DNA from: a virus
IMG/VR virus record: IMGVR_UViG_3300043786_001636
Span: 1 to 57,007 of that record
Strand: one strand, 5' to 3'
Length of the DNA: 57,007 nucleotides
Shown here in pieces: positions 18,301 through 23,218 of this stretch. The notes beneath the pieces are model-generated. The model was not told the DNA's origin, ran no database searches, and worked only from the letters and a program-made list of their open reading frames with translations. How positions within the stretch are numbered: position 1 is the stretch's first letter; each line of letters starts with the position of its first letter. The position numbers and the translations under genes were made by a program.

Positions 18301-21300
18301 CCAACCGATGCCGCCCGCTGATGACCTCCACGTCCCCGTTGAGCCTGCGCCACGCAATCACTGGTCCCAGTCCGCGCCGATCCACTTTGCCTTCCAATCG
18401 TTCACCGCGAACGACGCCGGTTTCCGGGTCTGCATTCTCTTTGAAGTTGGGGACGTCCTTCGACAGCTTGAGTTTTGCGACTGGGAACTCAGGCTCAAAT
18501 TCAAACTCAAACGCAACCGCGGTCGCAACATCAGCAACATCAGCAACATCAGCAACATCAGCAACATCAGGCGCAGCGATCAACATCTCTTTCATGGTCG
18601 CGTCCACGTTGCTCACGAAACGCTCCAATGCGATAGACGTCACAACGTCCTCCGCGCTCAGGTCGCGCAACAAGCGGTTCAGCGCCGCCTTTACCCACCG
18701 CAGGATTTTGCTGAAGACCAAGCGCAGTTCCGATTGGCGAATCAAATCCTCTGAAATTTGCCCGCCTGGAATCCTGCCTTCTACCACCATGCGCACCAAT
18801 TCCGATGCCATGTGGAAATCCGTGGCCAATCCTGCGGCGATAGCAGCTTGTTTTGCTTCCTTGGTCTGAAAGTATTCTTTGTTGACCAAAGTTTGCAGCT
18901 TGCGCCCGGCCTCGCTCTTGCCCAATTCGGACCAAACTGCCGCGACTTGCTCTTGCGTGAATTCGCCCTTTGCAATGGCGCGAATCATCGCGTGGTGGAT
19001 GAACTCATGGCGCACGGTTTGCGCCACGTAATCGCGGCGCCCACGTTCCAACTGAGACAAAATAACGCCTCGGTGCAGCACCAACGCCTGCTGCTTCATG
19101 TCGTATTCCATCGGCGGCCCGGTTTTTTCATCGGTCACCACAACTTTTGGAAACGACCGCAACATCGGCGCGACTTCTGGTGCCACTTGCGCCAACCACG
19201 CAATCTGCGCCTCGTTTGGCGATGGCTGCGTTTGCGTTGCTGCAGGAGCAATTTGCTCTTCGACGATGCTCGTGCCTTTAGCAATCGTTGCGCCCTCTCG
19301 CGCAAAAGCCGCAGCAACGTCCTCGTTCGATTGTTGCTCTGCGTAGTCTTTCGTCAGCGTGCGCCCGTCATTGGTCTGAATGGTGTAGCGGAATACCGCC
19401 GCATCCTCCGAGGAAGATGCGGCGGCGTCCTGCCGCCCTTGGCTTTGCGCTTCAGGAGTGCCCACCCCTGAAATTCCAGAAACATTTTCCTGCGCCCTCG
19501 TTTGCGCAGTGGCGCGATTGCCATCCCAGTCGCGCGCTTGTTGCTCAGTCATGGCGCTAAGTTGCGCCACTGCTGGCGACGTTTGCTGCAACCAGGCTAG
19601 GCCAGCGTCGGTGACGATGTTTGCCGTTTGGCCAGCTTCCAAAAACGGCGTATTGATGACGGCTTGCACCGCGCCTATCGCCGCCATTTCCGCTTCTGTG
19701 GCCTGCCCGCCATTGAGGATGCGACCGAGCCCGCGGGCCGCTGCGCGATTCTGTTGCCCTTCTCGGGCGGCTTGCATCTGCGGCGACGCTTCTACGTCCT
19801 GCGGTGCGATCCCTGCCTCCAAAGCCTGCTGGCGAGCCTCTGTGATGGCAGTCACGTCCAAAACCGGATCGGTCTCCTGCGCAGCAGCAACAATCGCCCG
19901 CGCCCGGTCTTGCGTGCGCTGCACCGCCTCGGCAACACTGCGCTCAAAATTCGCAGGGTCATTCAACAAAGCGACTGCGGCCAGCGCCTCGTCGCCGTCG
20001 CGGCTTTGGCCAAACATGCTTTCTGCACGTTGTAACGCTTCCTGCGTTACACCGAGTTCATTTGCCAGACGCGCAGGAGCGATGCGTTGCGCGAGCTCCA
20101 TGTTTGCCCGCAGCACTCGCACCATCGGCTCATTGCTTTCTTCAAGAAGCTTGCGCTGCGCCGTTTGCGCTGCCGGCGTCGTCAAATCCAGACGCGCTTG
20201 ATTGTTGGCGAGGTATTCAAATCGCGATGCTGCGTTTTTGATCTTCGCCGCCCGCGCTGCGATCTGCGGCGTGTAACCGGCGGCAACGAGTTGCTCTGCT
20301 GAGGCTTCAGCCACGGTCGGCAACGAGGCCGCCAGTGCTGCTTTCAGATTCGGGTCTGCGACGTTGTTGAGATCGAAAGTTCCGCGCCCGAGGGCATCAG
20401 CCCTGCGCCCACTGCCGTAGACCATCGGCCCGGACATCATCAATATGCCCATGAGCATTTGCGGGGTCATAGCCACAAACTGCTTCATGTCCGATTGAAA
20501 CCGCGCGCCGATGTCGCCGCGGTCAGCCCCAAACAATTCGGCCACAAGGTCGGCTCCGTAGGGCGTCACCTGTTGCACGACTTCCTCAAGGTATTCTTCC
20601 CCGATCCGCAGGCCGAGGCGGCGACCGAACGAAGCCATGGGTCGCACGCCCACGCGAGCCATGCGAGCCGCAAGCGCTCCTCCCGCGGGGCCTAAACCAA
20701 CTTTGAGCGCTTTGCCCAAAAACCTTTCCACGGCGCCCTGCACCGTGCCGACGAGCACCGCATCCACCAGTTTCTCGGTTGCGGTCATTCGGCGGTATGG
20801 GGGCGGGTTCTCCCCGTTCGCAACTGCCGCGCGATGCTTCAGTTGGTTGTCGCCCTCGATTTGTTGGAGTTGATCTAAACGCTCCCCAGCAAAAGCTGCA
20901 GCCATAAGCGGCACGCCGGCAAAGGGAATGGCGCCGAGACCCATGTAGGGCGCCGAATCGATGACGACTTTGGAGCTTTTCTCAAGGAACCCTTCCGTGG
21001 GCTTGATGAATTTGTCCGCAAACGATCCTTTTGTCGGTTCCCACAAGCGTCCAGTCTGCAGCGCCGAAGGACTCCATTCGCCTTGCTGCAAGTCTTTCAA
21101 GCCCCGAATGAACATGTCGTCCAATGACGCTTGTTTCGCTTGTCTCTGTATGGCTTCGGCTTCCGCTGGCGTGGCCTTGCGCTTGGCGGAGCCTGTGCCG
21201 TAATTGCCCCAAGTGGAACTCATGGGCAATTTGGGCGCGTTTTCGTCATCGACCCACAAAGTCCCGCCTTCCAGCACTTGATCGCGGACTGGTTGTTCAG

Positions 21301-23152
21301 CAGCGAGTTGCAACTGACTCAGCACGTTGCCGATGGCGTTTTCGGCGTCGGTCACAACACCTTTGGCGGATTGTTCGGTCTGGCCAAACTCGCCCGCCAA
21401 CTCCTCGCGCAGAAGCGCCAGAGCCTGGTTGACCTCGGCTTCGGAACCAAAATCAGCTTTCTCGCGCAGACTCGTGATGATTTCCGTGAGCTTTTCTGCG
21501 CCAATTGGACCAACCGCCTTGCGATCCTCCACAACAAATTTGCGAATGTCGTCTGCCATGGCTTTCACCTTGGGTCGCAACGACTCAATCAATTCCTTGT
21601 CTTGCGCTTGCGGCAACCGGATGACGCCTCCCATGCCGGCGGTTCGGTAGATCTCCGTGGCTCGGAACAGATCGGCGCCGCTGTCATAGCCAAGTTCTTT
21701 CGCGACTGGGTCCAACGTCGCAATCTGTTTCGAGCTTGCAACGTCTTCGGCTTTTGCGTCTGGCCCCAAAGCTGCAGCAGCTTTTTGCGTAGCATTTAAC
21801 AGGTCTGCAGAAACGCCTTGTTGCACGGCTTCGCTCATGCTCGGCACCGTGATTTCGCGCAATCGTTGCGTAAACTGTTCCGGCGTCAGTTTTCCTTCCT
21901 TGCGCAGTTTGCGCAATTCCTGCACCTGCGCTTCGACGTTTTTGCGTAGTTGTTCTTGTTCGGTTGCGATCTGCGCAGCCCTTGGGCTTGGCGCTGGCGC
22001 AGGAACAGAGGCTTGAGGAGCGGTTGTTGGGGCCGTAGGAGCCGGAGCAGAAGATGCTGGCGCAGACGAGCTTGGCGCCGGCAATTCGGGAGTCGTTGTC
22101 TCCCCAATTTGAGATTTGGCAGTCACTGACTCCCGAATCTCAGGAGCAGCAGAGGATGCTGGCGCAGACGAGCCTGGCACCTGCGCGTTGAACGCATTGA
22201 CTCGACGGTTTTGCGCTTCAATGCCTGCCATGATTTCAGCCTGCTCGGCCATCAATTGGTCTTGGCCTTGCTTTGCCAAGGCCGCCGCTTTGTTCAAGGC
22301 AATGACTCGATCCAGATCCAGTTGCCTCGACTCCCGCGGGCGAAGGCGGCCAGCTTTTGCTTCAGCGTATCGCCGCTCAATTTCCTGCGCGTCTTGTGCG
22401 ACCTTGGCGTCGAACTGCTTTTGTTTTTGCTCAAACGCTTGCAACCTGGTCTCGGTTGCTTTCGTCGCCTCATCGATTTCTAACTGCTCGTTGATCCGCT
22501 CCCCAGCGCTTGGGGCTTGCTGCACCGGAAAACTCTTTGCCGCAATCTCCGACTGGTTGGCCGAGTCCTGCGCCTTTTTTCGGGCGTCCTCAATGCGTTG
22601 ATACTCTGTCTGCTGCTCGGGCGTGCCGTATTGCGAAATCGTGCTTTCGTCCAACCCTTGTTTCTTCAGGAACTCATCCCGCTGTTCTGCGGCTTGGCGC
22701 GCATAGGTCTTTGCCAATTCCGCAGCAGCATCCAAAGATTGCTGTTGTTCCTTTTTGGTCCTTTGTTGTTGCTCTGCTGCAGCTTTCTCCAAGGCCAATC
22801 GGCGTTGATTTGCTTGGTCGGTGAGGTCTTGCTGTTTGCGCTGCAGTTCTTCTTCTGAGGGGAACTCTACGAAGGGTTGCCCGCTCAGGTCTTTCTGAAC
22901 AGGCAAACCAGTGATTCGCGACGTCTCCTGCACCGAATCGTTCCATTTCGCGCGTTGTTCCTCCGCTTCCCTGCGCAATCGTTCTTGCTTCCGCGCTTCG
23001 CGTTCTGCCTCCTGCGCGGCAAAACCTTGCGCGACCATGCTCATGTCGCGCATGTAATCCTCGCGCGCCTGACGCGACGACTCTCCCAAGTTGGGCGGCG
23101 TGTAGAGCAGGACCGGAGGTTTCTGACGAGGCGGGCGAAGCGGGCTGGCCAT
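6413..23152 (-). CDS. Giant polyvalent internal virion protein, 5,579 aa
   Basis: A single uninterrupted frame covering 29% of the genome. Modules in order (residues): coiled coil rich in A, E, Q and R (35-430); two hydrophobic segments (731-757 and 895-915); metallopeptidase motif HEFIHH (1382-1387); a (DVA)n repeat (about 1530-1542); ParB-like module with SGRHR (1612-1616); a module with a DTHA motif (2044-2530); a long coiled module ending in a WCT motif (2539-3173); four ADP-ribosyltransferase-like modules (3182-3375, 3384-3558, 3924-4127, 4401-4600) with unknown modules between; and an LPD38-like C-terminal region (4600-5579). This is the architecture of polyvalent proteins packaged by phages and ejected to counter the host. 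It sits beside capsid genes, as the giant virion RNA polymerase does in N4-like phages, but I see no polymerase motifs. Confidence 0.93.
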   Translation of the reverse strand: MASPLRPPRQKPPVLLYTPPNLGESSRQAREDYMRDMSMVAQGFAAQEAEREARKQERLRREAEEQRAKWNDSVQETSRITGLPVQKDLSGQPFVEFPSEEELQRKQQDLTDQANQRRLALEKAAAEQQQRTKKEQQQSLDAAAELAKTYARQAAEQRDEFLKKQGLDESTISQYGTPEQQTEYQRIEDARKKAQDSANQSEIAAKSFPVQQAPSAGERINEQLEIDEATKATETRLQAFEQKQKQFDAKVAQDAQEIERRYAEAKAGRLRPRESRQLDLDRVIALNKAAALAKQGQDQLMAEQAEIMAGIEAQNRRVNAFNAQVPGSSAPASSAAPEIRESVTAKSQIGETTTPELPAPSSSAPASSAPAPTAPTTAPQASVPAPAPSPRAAQIATEQEQLRKNVEAQVQELRKLRKEGKLTPEQFTQRLREITVPSMSEAVQQGVSADLLNATQKAAAALGPDAKAEDVASSKQIATLDPVAKELGYDSGADLFRATEIYRTAGMGGVIRLPQAQDKELIESLRPKVKAMADDIRKFVVEDRKAVGPIGAEKLTEIITSLREKADFGSEAEVNQALALLREELAGEFGQTEQSAKGVVTDAENAIGNVLSQLQLAAEQPVRDQVLEGGTLWVDDENAPKLPMSSTWGNYGTGSAKRKATPAEAEAIQRQAKQASLDDMFIRGLKDLQQGEWSPSALQTGRLWEPTKGSFADKFIKPTEGFLEKSSKVVIDSAPYMGLGAIPFAGVPLMAAAFAGERLDQLQQIEGDNQLKHRAAVANGENPPPYRRMTATEKLVDAVLVGTVQGAVERFLGKALKVGLGPAGGALAARMARVGVRPMASFGRRLGLRIGEEYLEEVVQQVTPYGADLVAELFGADRGDIGARFQSDMKQFVAMTPQMLMGILMMSGPMVYGSGRRADALGRGTFDLNNVADPNLKAALAASLPTVAEASAEQLVAAGYTPQIAARAAKIKNAASRFEYLANNQARLDLTTPAAQTAQRKLLEESNEPMVRVLRANMELAQRIAPARLANELGVTQEALQRAESMFGQSRDGDEALAAVALLNDPANFERSVAEAVQRTQDRARAIVAAAQETDPVLDVTAITEARQQALEAGIAPQDVEASPQMQAAREGQQNRAAARGLGRILNGGQATEAEMAAIGAVQAVINTPFLEAGQTANIVTDAGLAWLQQTSPAVAQLSAMTEQQARDWDGNRATAQTRAQENVSGISGVGTPEAQSQGRQDAAASSSEDAAVFRYTIQTNDGRTLTKDYAEQQSNEDVAAAFAREGATIAKGTSIVEEQIAPAATQTQPSPNEAQIAWLAQVAPEVAPMLRSFPKVVVTDEKTGPPMEYDMKQQALVLHRGVILSQLERGRRDYVAQTVRHEFIHHAMIRAIAKGEFTQEQVAAVWSELGKSEAGRKLQTLVNKEYFQTKEAKQAAIAAGLATDFHMASELVRMVVEGRIPGGQISEDLIRQSELRLVFSKILRWVKAALNRLLRDLSAEDVVTSIALERFVSNVDATMKEMLIAAPDVADVADVADVADVATAVAFEFEFEPEFPVAKLKLSKDVPNFKENADPETGVVRGERLEGKVDRRGLGPVIAWRRLNGDVEVISGRHRLDLFRRNGEKTIPTQIFNESDGFTKFDAQILDAELNIRDEKGSISDFATYFRAAGITREEAVARGLLARAKGRSGFAIGRDGSPDLYALHSAGRIADAKAAAIAEAAPGDAALQAVGLRYAGELSPEALTQLIRATRNTNEQGQQGDMFGFDDANLNSAVALVKESQKRIREIDEQIRAVKGAARNPEAARKLGVDVRDPAAVQSRIESLESDKARFQRFYGDPATIAELKGETPAKPIDFRDKDFLDATGQDSGFRLTGQNTRGTEFVEPDSRTQSEIDREAGQGDLLTPSEQSFTAPKPKEDGQNETLNASGATPSQPITAPAIIALARELDPQGLRDAVQKARAFIKREADKGIPLSQQMQADQITLAAQSVLLKNRDNPRAMALLVDAGKDTFAPSEQSFTPPQADPVTPPENEMLMASAAVPTLNANTPISRPSGRHDFSRVGTAWQGKVKPTTRDTNDGIHSVNAAGLAKQMPKITHFVDDVPLPSYLMESTDPETRRDVLIDFFKGNILALYDAFDTLGHNLTVRSTHWYDGARLIAESIASDNGITNEQAAGIMAVLSPMKDWFQNVAMAQRMADVFANHRDVVITRKQFSKTMRGMLDSAQDAAKRRKEFKLLEGRSIDDLWASGDLVDKRLAAVATRLLSQHFHGLEHQVLSPEGENLGLRRNLDGSTKKMVWQADVFILKGLSVAYDGSPENISATLGNEHKIRNFYNNIIAPNSPAGDATIDTHAVNASALYPMGNKGYLVGLSFGDAGVAGGGNSGIYWMFHEAYRQAAEERGIMPRQMQSVTWEAVRGLFTDDLKRSKAFVGQVTQMWANSTDAESTRQQIIGLGIRHPEWARFDAGSGPRPSGKPSVSGKADGKKADAKGSVRSGVRQGIARSGGLTTPSEQSFTPPQADPVTPPENDTLGASAAVPSAMARRFNVDRQSEPFVFAFLSRRRGRINTLKIKTRADLDAFAEAEFQRRSQNRFQVDPEDVRHLEPAVRAAAEKQVKYGIAEGRNTLDLLHTPDAESIAREQAELRAIAALKRKHERLEAEAQRLGTNEAWTRFEDAYAEYERAELARSKGEGLVTTEAGWQAWVEQNVNRPRREAAEAWANMLDDSQGEVAKLRAEEAKLAAEMAERPKGWGDAYFAQKIAKLEELRGKIREITDPYARNLAWDILEHSIGARDNHGFGRPRELNPEVLESTMEEIRKNSDKVIADETDADEVIPLESYTDTSRPPFRVFARSFKQSNPSAKKLEIAAAYDAKYPPNARTRTPLQSTGSEPGLSPLAIYDEERAKAATKGLRTIKAGDGHRWVFVPGNKNSGTSVFVTFADGSKVVGSDRVEAEYKARDVIEGYLDFSEIEVAQVSDLFYAEEDDFGFTVNSSADPDGDEAVKTFDTEEEAQDFIAEYQGQWVFRHTRWETYDLGNTYSDKESAANAAASVLVDEELNKIGFEEVPSIEDDAVKALMALSPDSWCTNGESMARDYLSRVDYWLLLPPTGNKTIGGIRLHTGTNRMEGINGVNNADDSRELLGDHAQRIALLVRQEGIEVTDSATKKAIEALSNLKASAAIPIERRMSHGTDREFDTFSEKSIGQTSGNRGYIGGVAYFWRGPQQATDASLFMQTRGVPLRGVRVVAAEIPERMLDVASDLNVSTTEKDPRKLSKEWKDFVAANPQLLQIDETDQAEIDRLRQVADQLDAILPDAGQRYRLTADAIERVPSGIAPFEITRGGQYPERLNQALREAGYDAIAMGKEVAVVNLDALQTLRASSAEPAMSARHAELEAKHNAGTITEAERKEAEALVEKAAKAAGYSVGFVKWFHGGEKIARQDRPIFLTDDTDVARDYANDADNGLVQSFYFNGKVANLHDVRGVDWENTAGGNIAEAVNYSSIQKKVIASGFDALLFSDESPSGKAHNSLLVVALNQIKSADAFTGVPLDERFNPESDSILRASGATPIKRSSAESAAAFTAEESTRIAGAQHGQGDSVVALRDRELDRLAQQRGIDPSAVAWAKDLFARWFRGRNFIQQVRADWDQAVEEDGENGRALMAAIEVHQAMFRAAYGDQTVIGVRARVPDFGTQVDGVDWSKRGDNVNVAFRIAGTSLWRVDQSYKAADLPAVLGEKLAKQIVKNRAQQGRIVGLDLKIRNRDMESPPMKGGLKERKLESGMSVVAFADANAPLGRQTMPLVREPGSQTELVTAHIRPEEIAAIGAIDTDAEHRPYGELLLLGTGKILSARTLVGPDTDPAKAIDRLVRKTRVEAENRRTSVANTANSKRKERSTYLRNKRISLDESLPDVDANGKSNILYASEAAPSPINTARADAAHMEAVNRGDLATAQRLVNEVAKQRGLREGYHYSPKTGSFDVFRANPGELGIHFGTKGQAESRQIAKGVTLAFGPNAARENRRLAEERERNTARYFLDLRNPLRVPDLGSWTEETLGPELTRQGIAHDGTLRGMQGALEAVGYDGLIYRNESELEADGTMTDSVAVLRPNQIKSAAASTGVPLSQRFDLSSDSILRSSNAEPTGLDNFVPSAQSGGMATGDGAAQNSPTPQGGLTDADRAWNAFYAAKKEAQQERSRIVEQSKENENASFGSLKWENGDDEGYWNARTRDGDWLTIFEDGNRFGYYGSVGSEEFEGIADTFREAAAYVEDEVNTAKRDENFKDESSWEQSLWELKDTFVVPPGVHGFSFDTSGQGQLGDFRRSQSLYGEGYFDQAGDDSDANRFRFSVRDHEPTEKWQQVHGFLDAYFLTEKQMPLESVANAIDEAENWLADAVKQRNVLRSSDLEPIGLTDADREYLDAVARGDLETAQRMVDAAAKAAGFVKWFHGGEKIARQDRPIFLTDDTDVARDYANDADNGLVQSFYFNGKVANLDDVRGVDWENTAGGNIAEAVNYSSIQKKVIASGFDALEFDDESPSGKAHNSLLVVALNQIKSADPVLRDESGQVIPLSVRFPESRASQGGALRAYAGEIEARDAQTLAANLRTPVALGMGGIGLERALNQTTGRVISSALASTDPANPEIQRNIAKGLETAANIVERIPMIGPIAKMVLEKAPAELIPHWGVAAEAVAAQREANIGMSRANMRGKEWLRLFREGGTSEVLGLHLPKAIAQDPVAQRAIFDYLVGDAPIAAVPPEARPVAQAARRTIDVLSRQAAKAGILNPTTVAAGLGTYLRRFYLKHEANRYGLMGIIGDALERHNDRKMLKNKMNLEYTMARLSDAYAVVIPGAKPKPVPHSADGRWRFDSAAERDAWFANFLDEQTARRMDITPNMVKQADRLEIGLRSQIRNVRQQIADEYELIEPKTDAELTAMGLIRDPGYVVGKIVSVMDHDIALAQMFAKMAVNPELVSDTLRPGFVRMGDNKALGAIAGKYVEENLARDLYTLAKAGDDAVKIYDALMAAWKEGKTVWNPATHGRNILGNIMFADFAGVSPVSPANWGYYSDAWTLVVKRQAAGSVNYAELYDQGVLGADIGQQEFATAIQALMGPSPNLTGFAAVLGKLRENVNNAYQVEDALFKAAAYVKARKSGLSPKAAAEYVRQWFPYYDEVAQSGTVRTLKRTIMPFYSFYAESMRIANNAIRYRPATFLKYMAMPTLLTHIGLTLLGYDDDDKEAVQAELRGHQKLGPLDFYMSMPFVVNGELQQIDLTNVNPYASSVGMRVEEGREPDPMLVRLGRGWLSSPMTSMAIATLMNRDVFTDKPVIHSEMRWWEQAGAILKALYNTLAPAPITSSGAVPRTADLGVNLLPPQSPLKDLAQRMDLGNVQRSTMAKRTAGGDVLRSWTGIDIRNATPQVWRIANRWAQRNGIGLGPEPGGDTDRIGRARQRIYQAILNNNPRAVQRELDALGRIGAKDRKAPNAVLTAKQFAEIIDSRDPLSNLRGEKGEKGEDRRARFLKEISPVERASVEKLTKEWLAMKQTAIRDIWPEVLRLRKQQAAEEQQGGYNLPLPGQNPPVKPGAYMVPLED
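9353..9952 (-). other. Giant protein: ADP-ribosyltransferase-like module 4
   Basis: Residues 4401-4600. RGDLETAQRMVDAAAKAAG is followed by WFHGGE (W4438), then the same FLTDDTDVARDYA and QIKSAD elements as module 2. It ends PVLRDESGQVIPLSVRF, a fuller form of the ART tail than in module 2. The central 116 residues are almost identical to module 2. Confidence 0.7.
9506..9853 (-). repeat. 348-bp direct repeat, copy A (ART module 4)
   Basis: Matches 12533-12880 without gaps and with only about half a dozen differences visible by eye. It encodes the core of ART module 4. The block is clearly more AT-rich than the surrounding gene, which suggests a recently acquired and duplicated cassette. Confidence 0.93.
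10772..11383 (-). other. Giant protein: ADP-ribosyltransferase-like module 3
   Basis: Residues 3924-4127. RGDLATAQRLVNEVAKQRG leads into GYHYSPKTGSFDVF (H3965), then GIHFGTKGQAESRQ, then GYDGLIYRNE, and ends with VLRPNQIKSAAAST and PLSQRFDLSSDSIL. It has the same order of elements as modules 2 and 4 but differs widely in sequence, so it was acquired or diverged separately. Confidence 0.68.
12479..13003 (-). other. Giant protein: ADP-ribosyltransferase-like module 2
   Basis: Residues 3384-3558. A helical lead (EALVEKAAKAAGYSVG) precedes WFHGGE (W3429, H3431), then RPIFLTDDTDVARDYA, then GFDALLF and ALNQIKSADAFTG, and the tail VPLDERFNPESDSIL. This order (A-A-K-x-A-G, HG, FLTDD..A.DYA, QIKSAD, RF) is the classic layout of polyvalent ART modules. 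It is nearly identical to module 4 at DNA level. Confidence 0.7.
12533..12880 (-). repeat. 348-bp direct repeat, copy B (ART module 2)
   Basis: Same orientation as copy A at a constant offset of 3,027 bp. Differences change few residues (for example FSDES against FDDES, and LHDV against LDDV). Recombination between the copies would delete exactly 1,009 codons in frame. Confidence 0.93.
13028..13609 (-). other. Giant protein: ADP-ribosyltransferase-like module 1
   Basis: Residues 3182-3375. It begins RRMSHGTDREFDTFS, a variant of the HGT...F..F opening of ADP-ribosyltransferase (ART) modules in polyvalent proteins. It continues with a Y-F strand (GGVAYFWRGPQQATDASLF) and closes with YDAIAMGKEVAVVNLDALQ, where the Glu is a candidate catalytic residue. 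It is more divergent than the other three copies. Confidence 0.55.
13634..15538 (-). other. Giant protein: coiled-coil module ending in a WCT motif
   Basis: Residues 2539-3173. The first half is charged and helical (ALKRKHERLEAEAQRLG). The second half contains SPDSWCTNGESMARDYLSR around W3084-C3085-T3086, followed by DYWLLLPP and a basic IRL strand. The W-C-T, Y-L, then aromatic-hydrophobic pattern recurs in phage and conjugative-element proteins of unknown function. It is bounded by border motifs at L2531 and L3174. Confidence 0.45.
15563..17023 (-). other. Giant protein: module with ALSPMKDW-type and DTHA motifs
   Basis: Residues 2044-2530, bounded by module-border motifs at L2036 and L2531. 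It contains STHWYDGARLIAES, MAVLSPMKDWFQNV and ATIDTHAVNASALYP. I have seen related blocks as free-standing phage proteins of unknown function. The DTHA segment recalls the catalytic Asp region of helix-hairpin-helix DNA glycosylases, but no helix-hairpin-helix was identified, so that comparison is speculative. Confidence 0.5.
17873..18526 (-). other. Giant protein: ParB/DdrB-like module
   Basis: Residues 1543-1760. It opens with VAKLKLSKDVPNFK and contains ISGRHRLDLFRRNG (1611-1624), matching the ParB N-terminal motif in which a GxR(H/R)R segment binds nucleotide. A helical section follows (ITREEAVARGLLARAKG). ParB-like modules recur in polyvalent proteins and may act as a CTPase or a nuclease. 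The activity here cannot be told from sequence alone. Confidence 0.65.
18525..18569 (-). repeat. Five tandem copies of a 9-bp unit in the giant gene
   Basis: GCAACATCA is repeated five times without error and encodes a (DVA)n linker between the metallopeptidase and ParB-like modules. Being a multiple of three, gains or losses would change linker length without frameshift. Confidence 0.95.
18653..19195 (-). other. Giant protein: zincin-like metallopeptidase module
   Basis: Residues 1320-1500. H1382-E1383-F-I-H1386-H1387 in the context QTVRHEFIHHAMIRA fits the HExxH zinc-binding and catalytic motif of zincin peptidases. Metallopeptidase modules of this kind are a known component of phage and conjugative polyvalent proteins. 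The third zinc ligand is not obvious. Possible substrates are host proteins or the giant protein itself. Confidence 0.7.
20363..21235 (-). other. Giant protein: hydrophobic, possibly membrane-inserting region
   Basis: Residues 640-930. Two small-residue-rich hydrophobic stretches, near 731-757 (APYMGLGAIPFAGVPLMAAA) and 895-915 (LMGILMMSGPMVYGSG), flank an amphipathic section. By analogy with ejection proteins that form a channel across the envelope, this part may enter the membrane. That is inference only. Confidence 0.5.
21863..23152 (-). other. Giant protein: N-terminal coiled-coil region
   Basis: Residues 1-430. After a Pro-rich start (ASPLRPPRQKPPVLLYTPP) the sequence is dominated by Ala, Glu, Gln, Arg and Lys with heptad-like spacing (QERLRREAEEQRAKW), interrupted by a Pro/Ser/Ala linker at about 325-390. 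Such ends are common in internal virion proteins that fit through a portal. No enzyme motif is visible. Confidence 0.75.
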
Positions 23153-23218
23153 TGGTCGTTTGTGGAAGAGAGCGACGTGCTGCGTTTAGGCTACGACAGG
23201 AGGTTTTTTGGGCGCAGG

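Noticed and set aside
18311-18330. A second hammerhead core (CTGATGA at about 18318-18324)
   Set aside because: Lies inside coding sequence with no nearby GAAA, cleavage triplet or pairing stems.
18481-18590. CRISPR-like repeat
   Set aside because: The 9-bp tandem units have no spacers and are in-frame codon repeats.
6413-23152. Virion RNA polymerase as in phage N4
   Set aside because: Despite the size and position, no T7-like polymerase motifs were found in the translated sequence.
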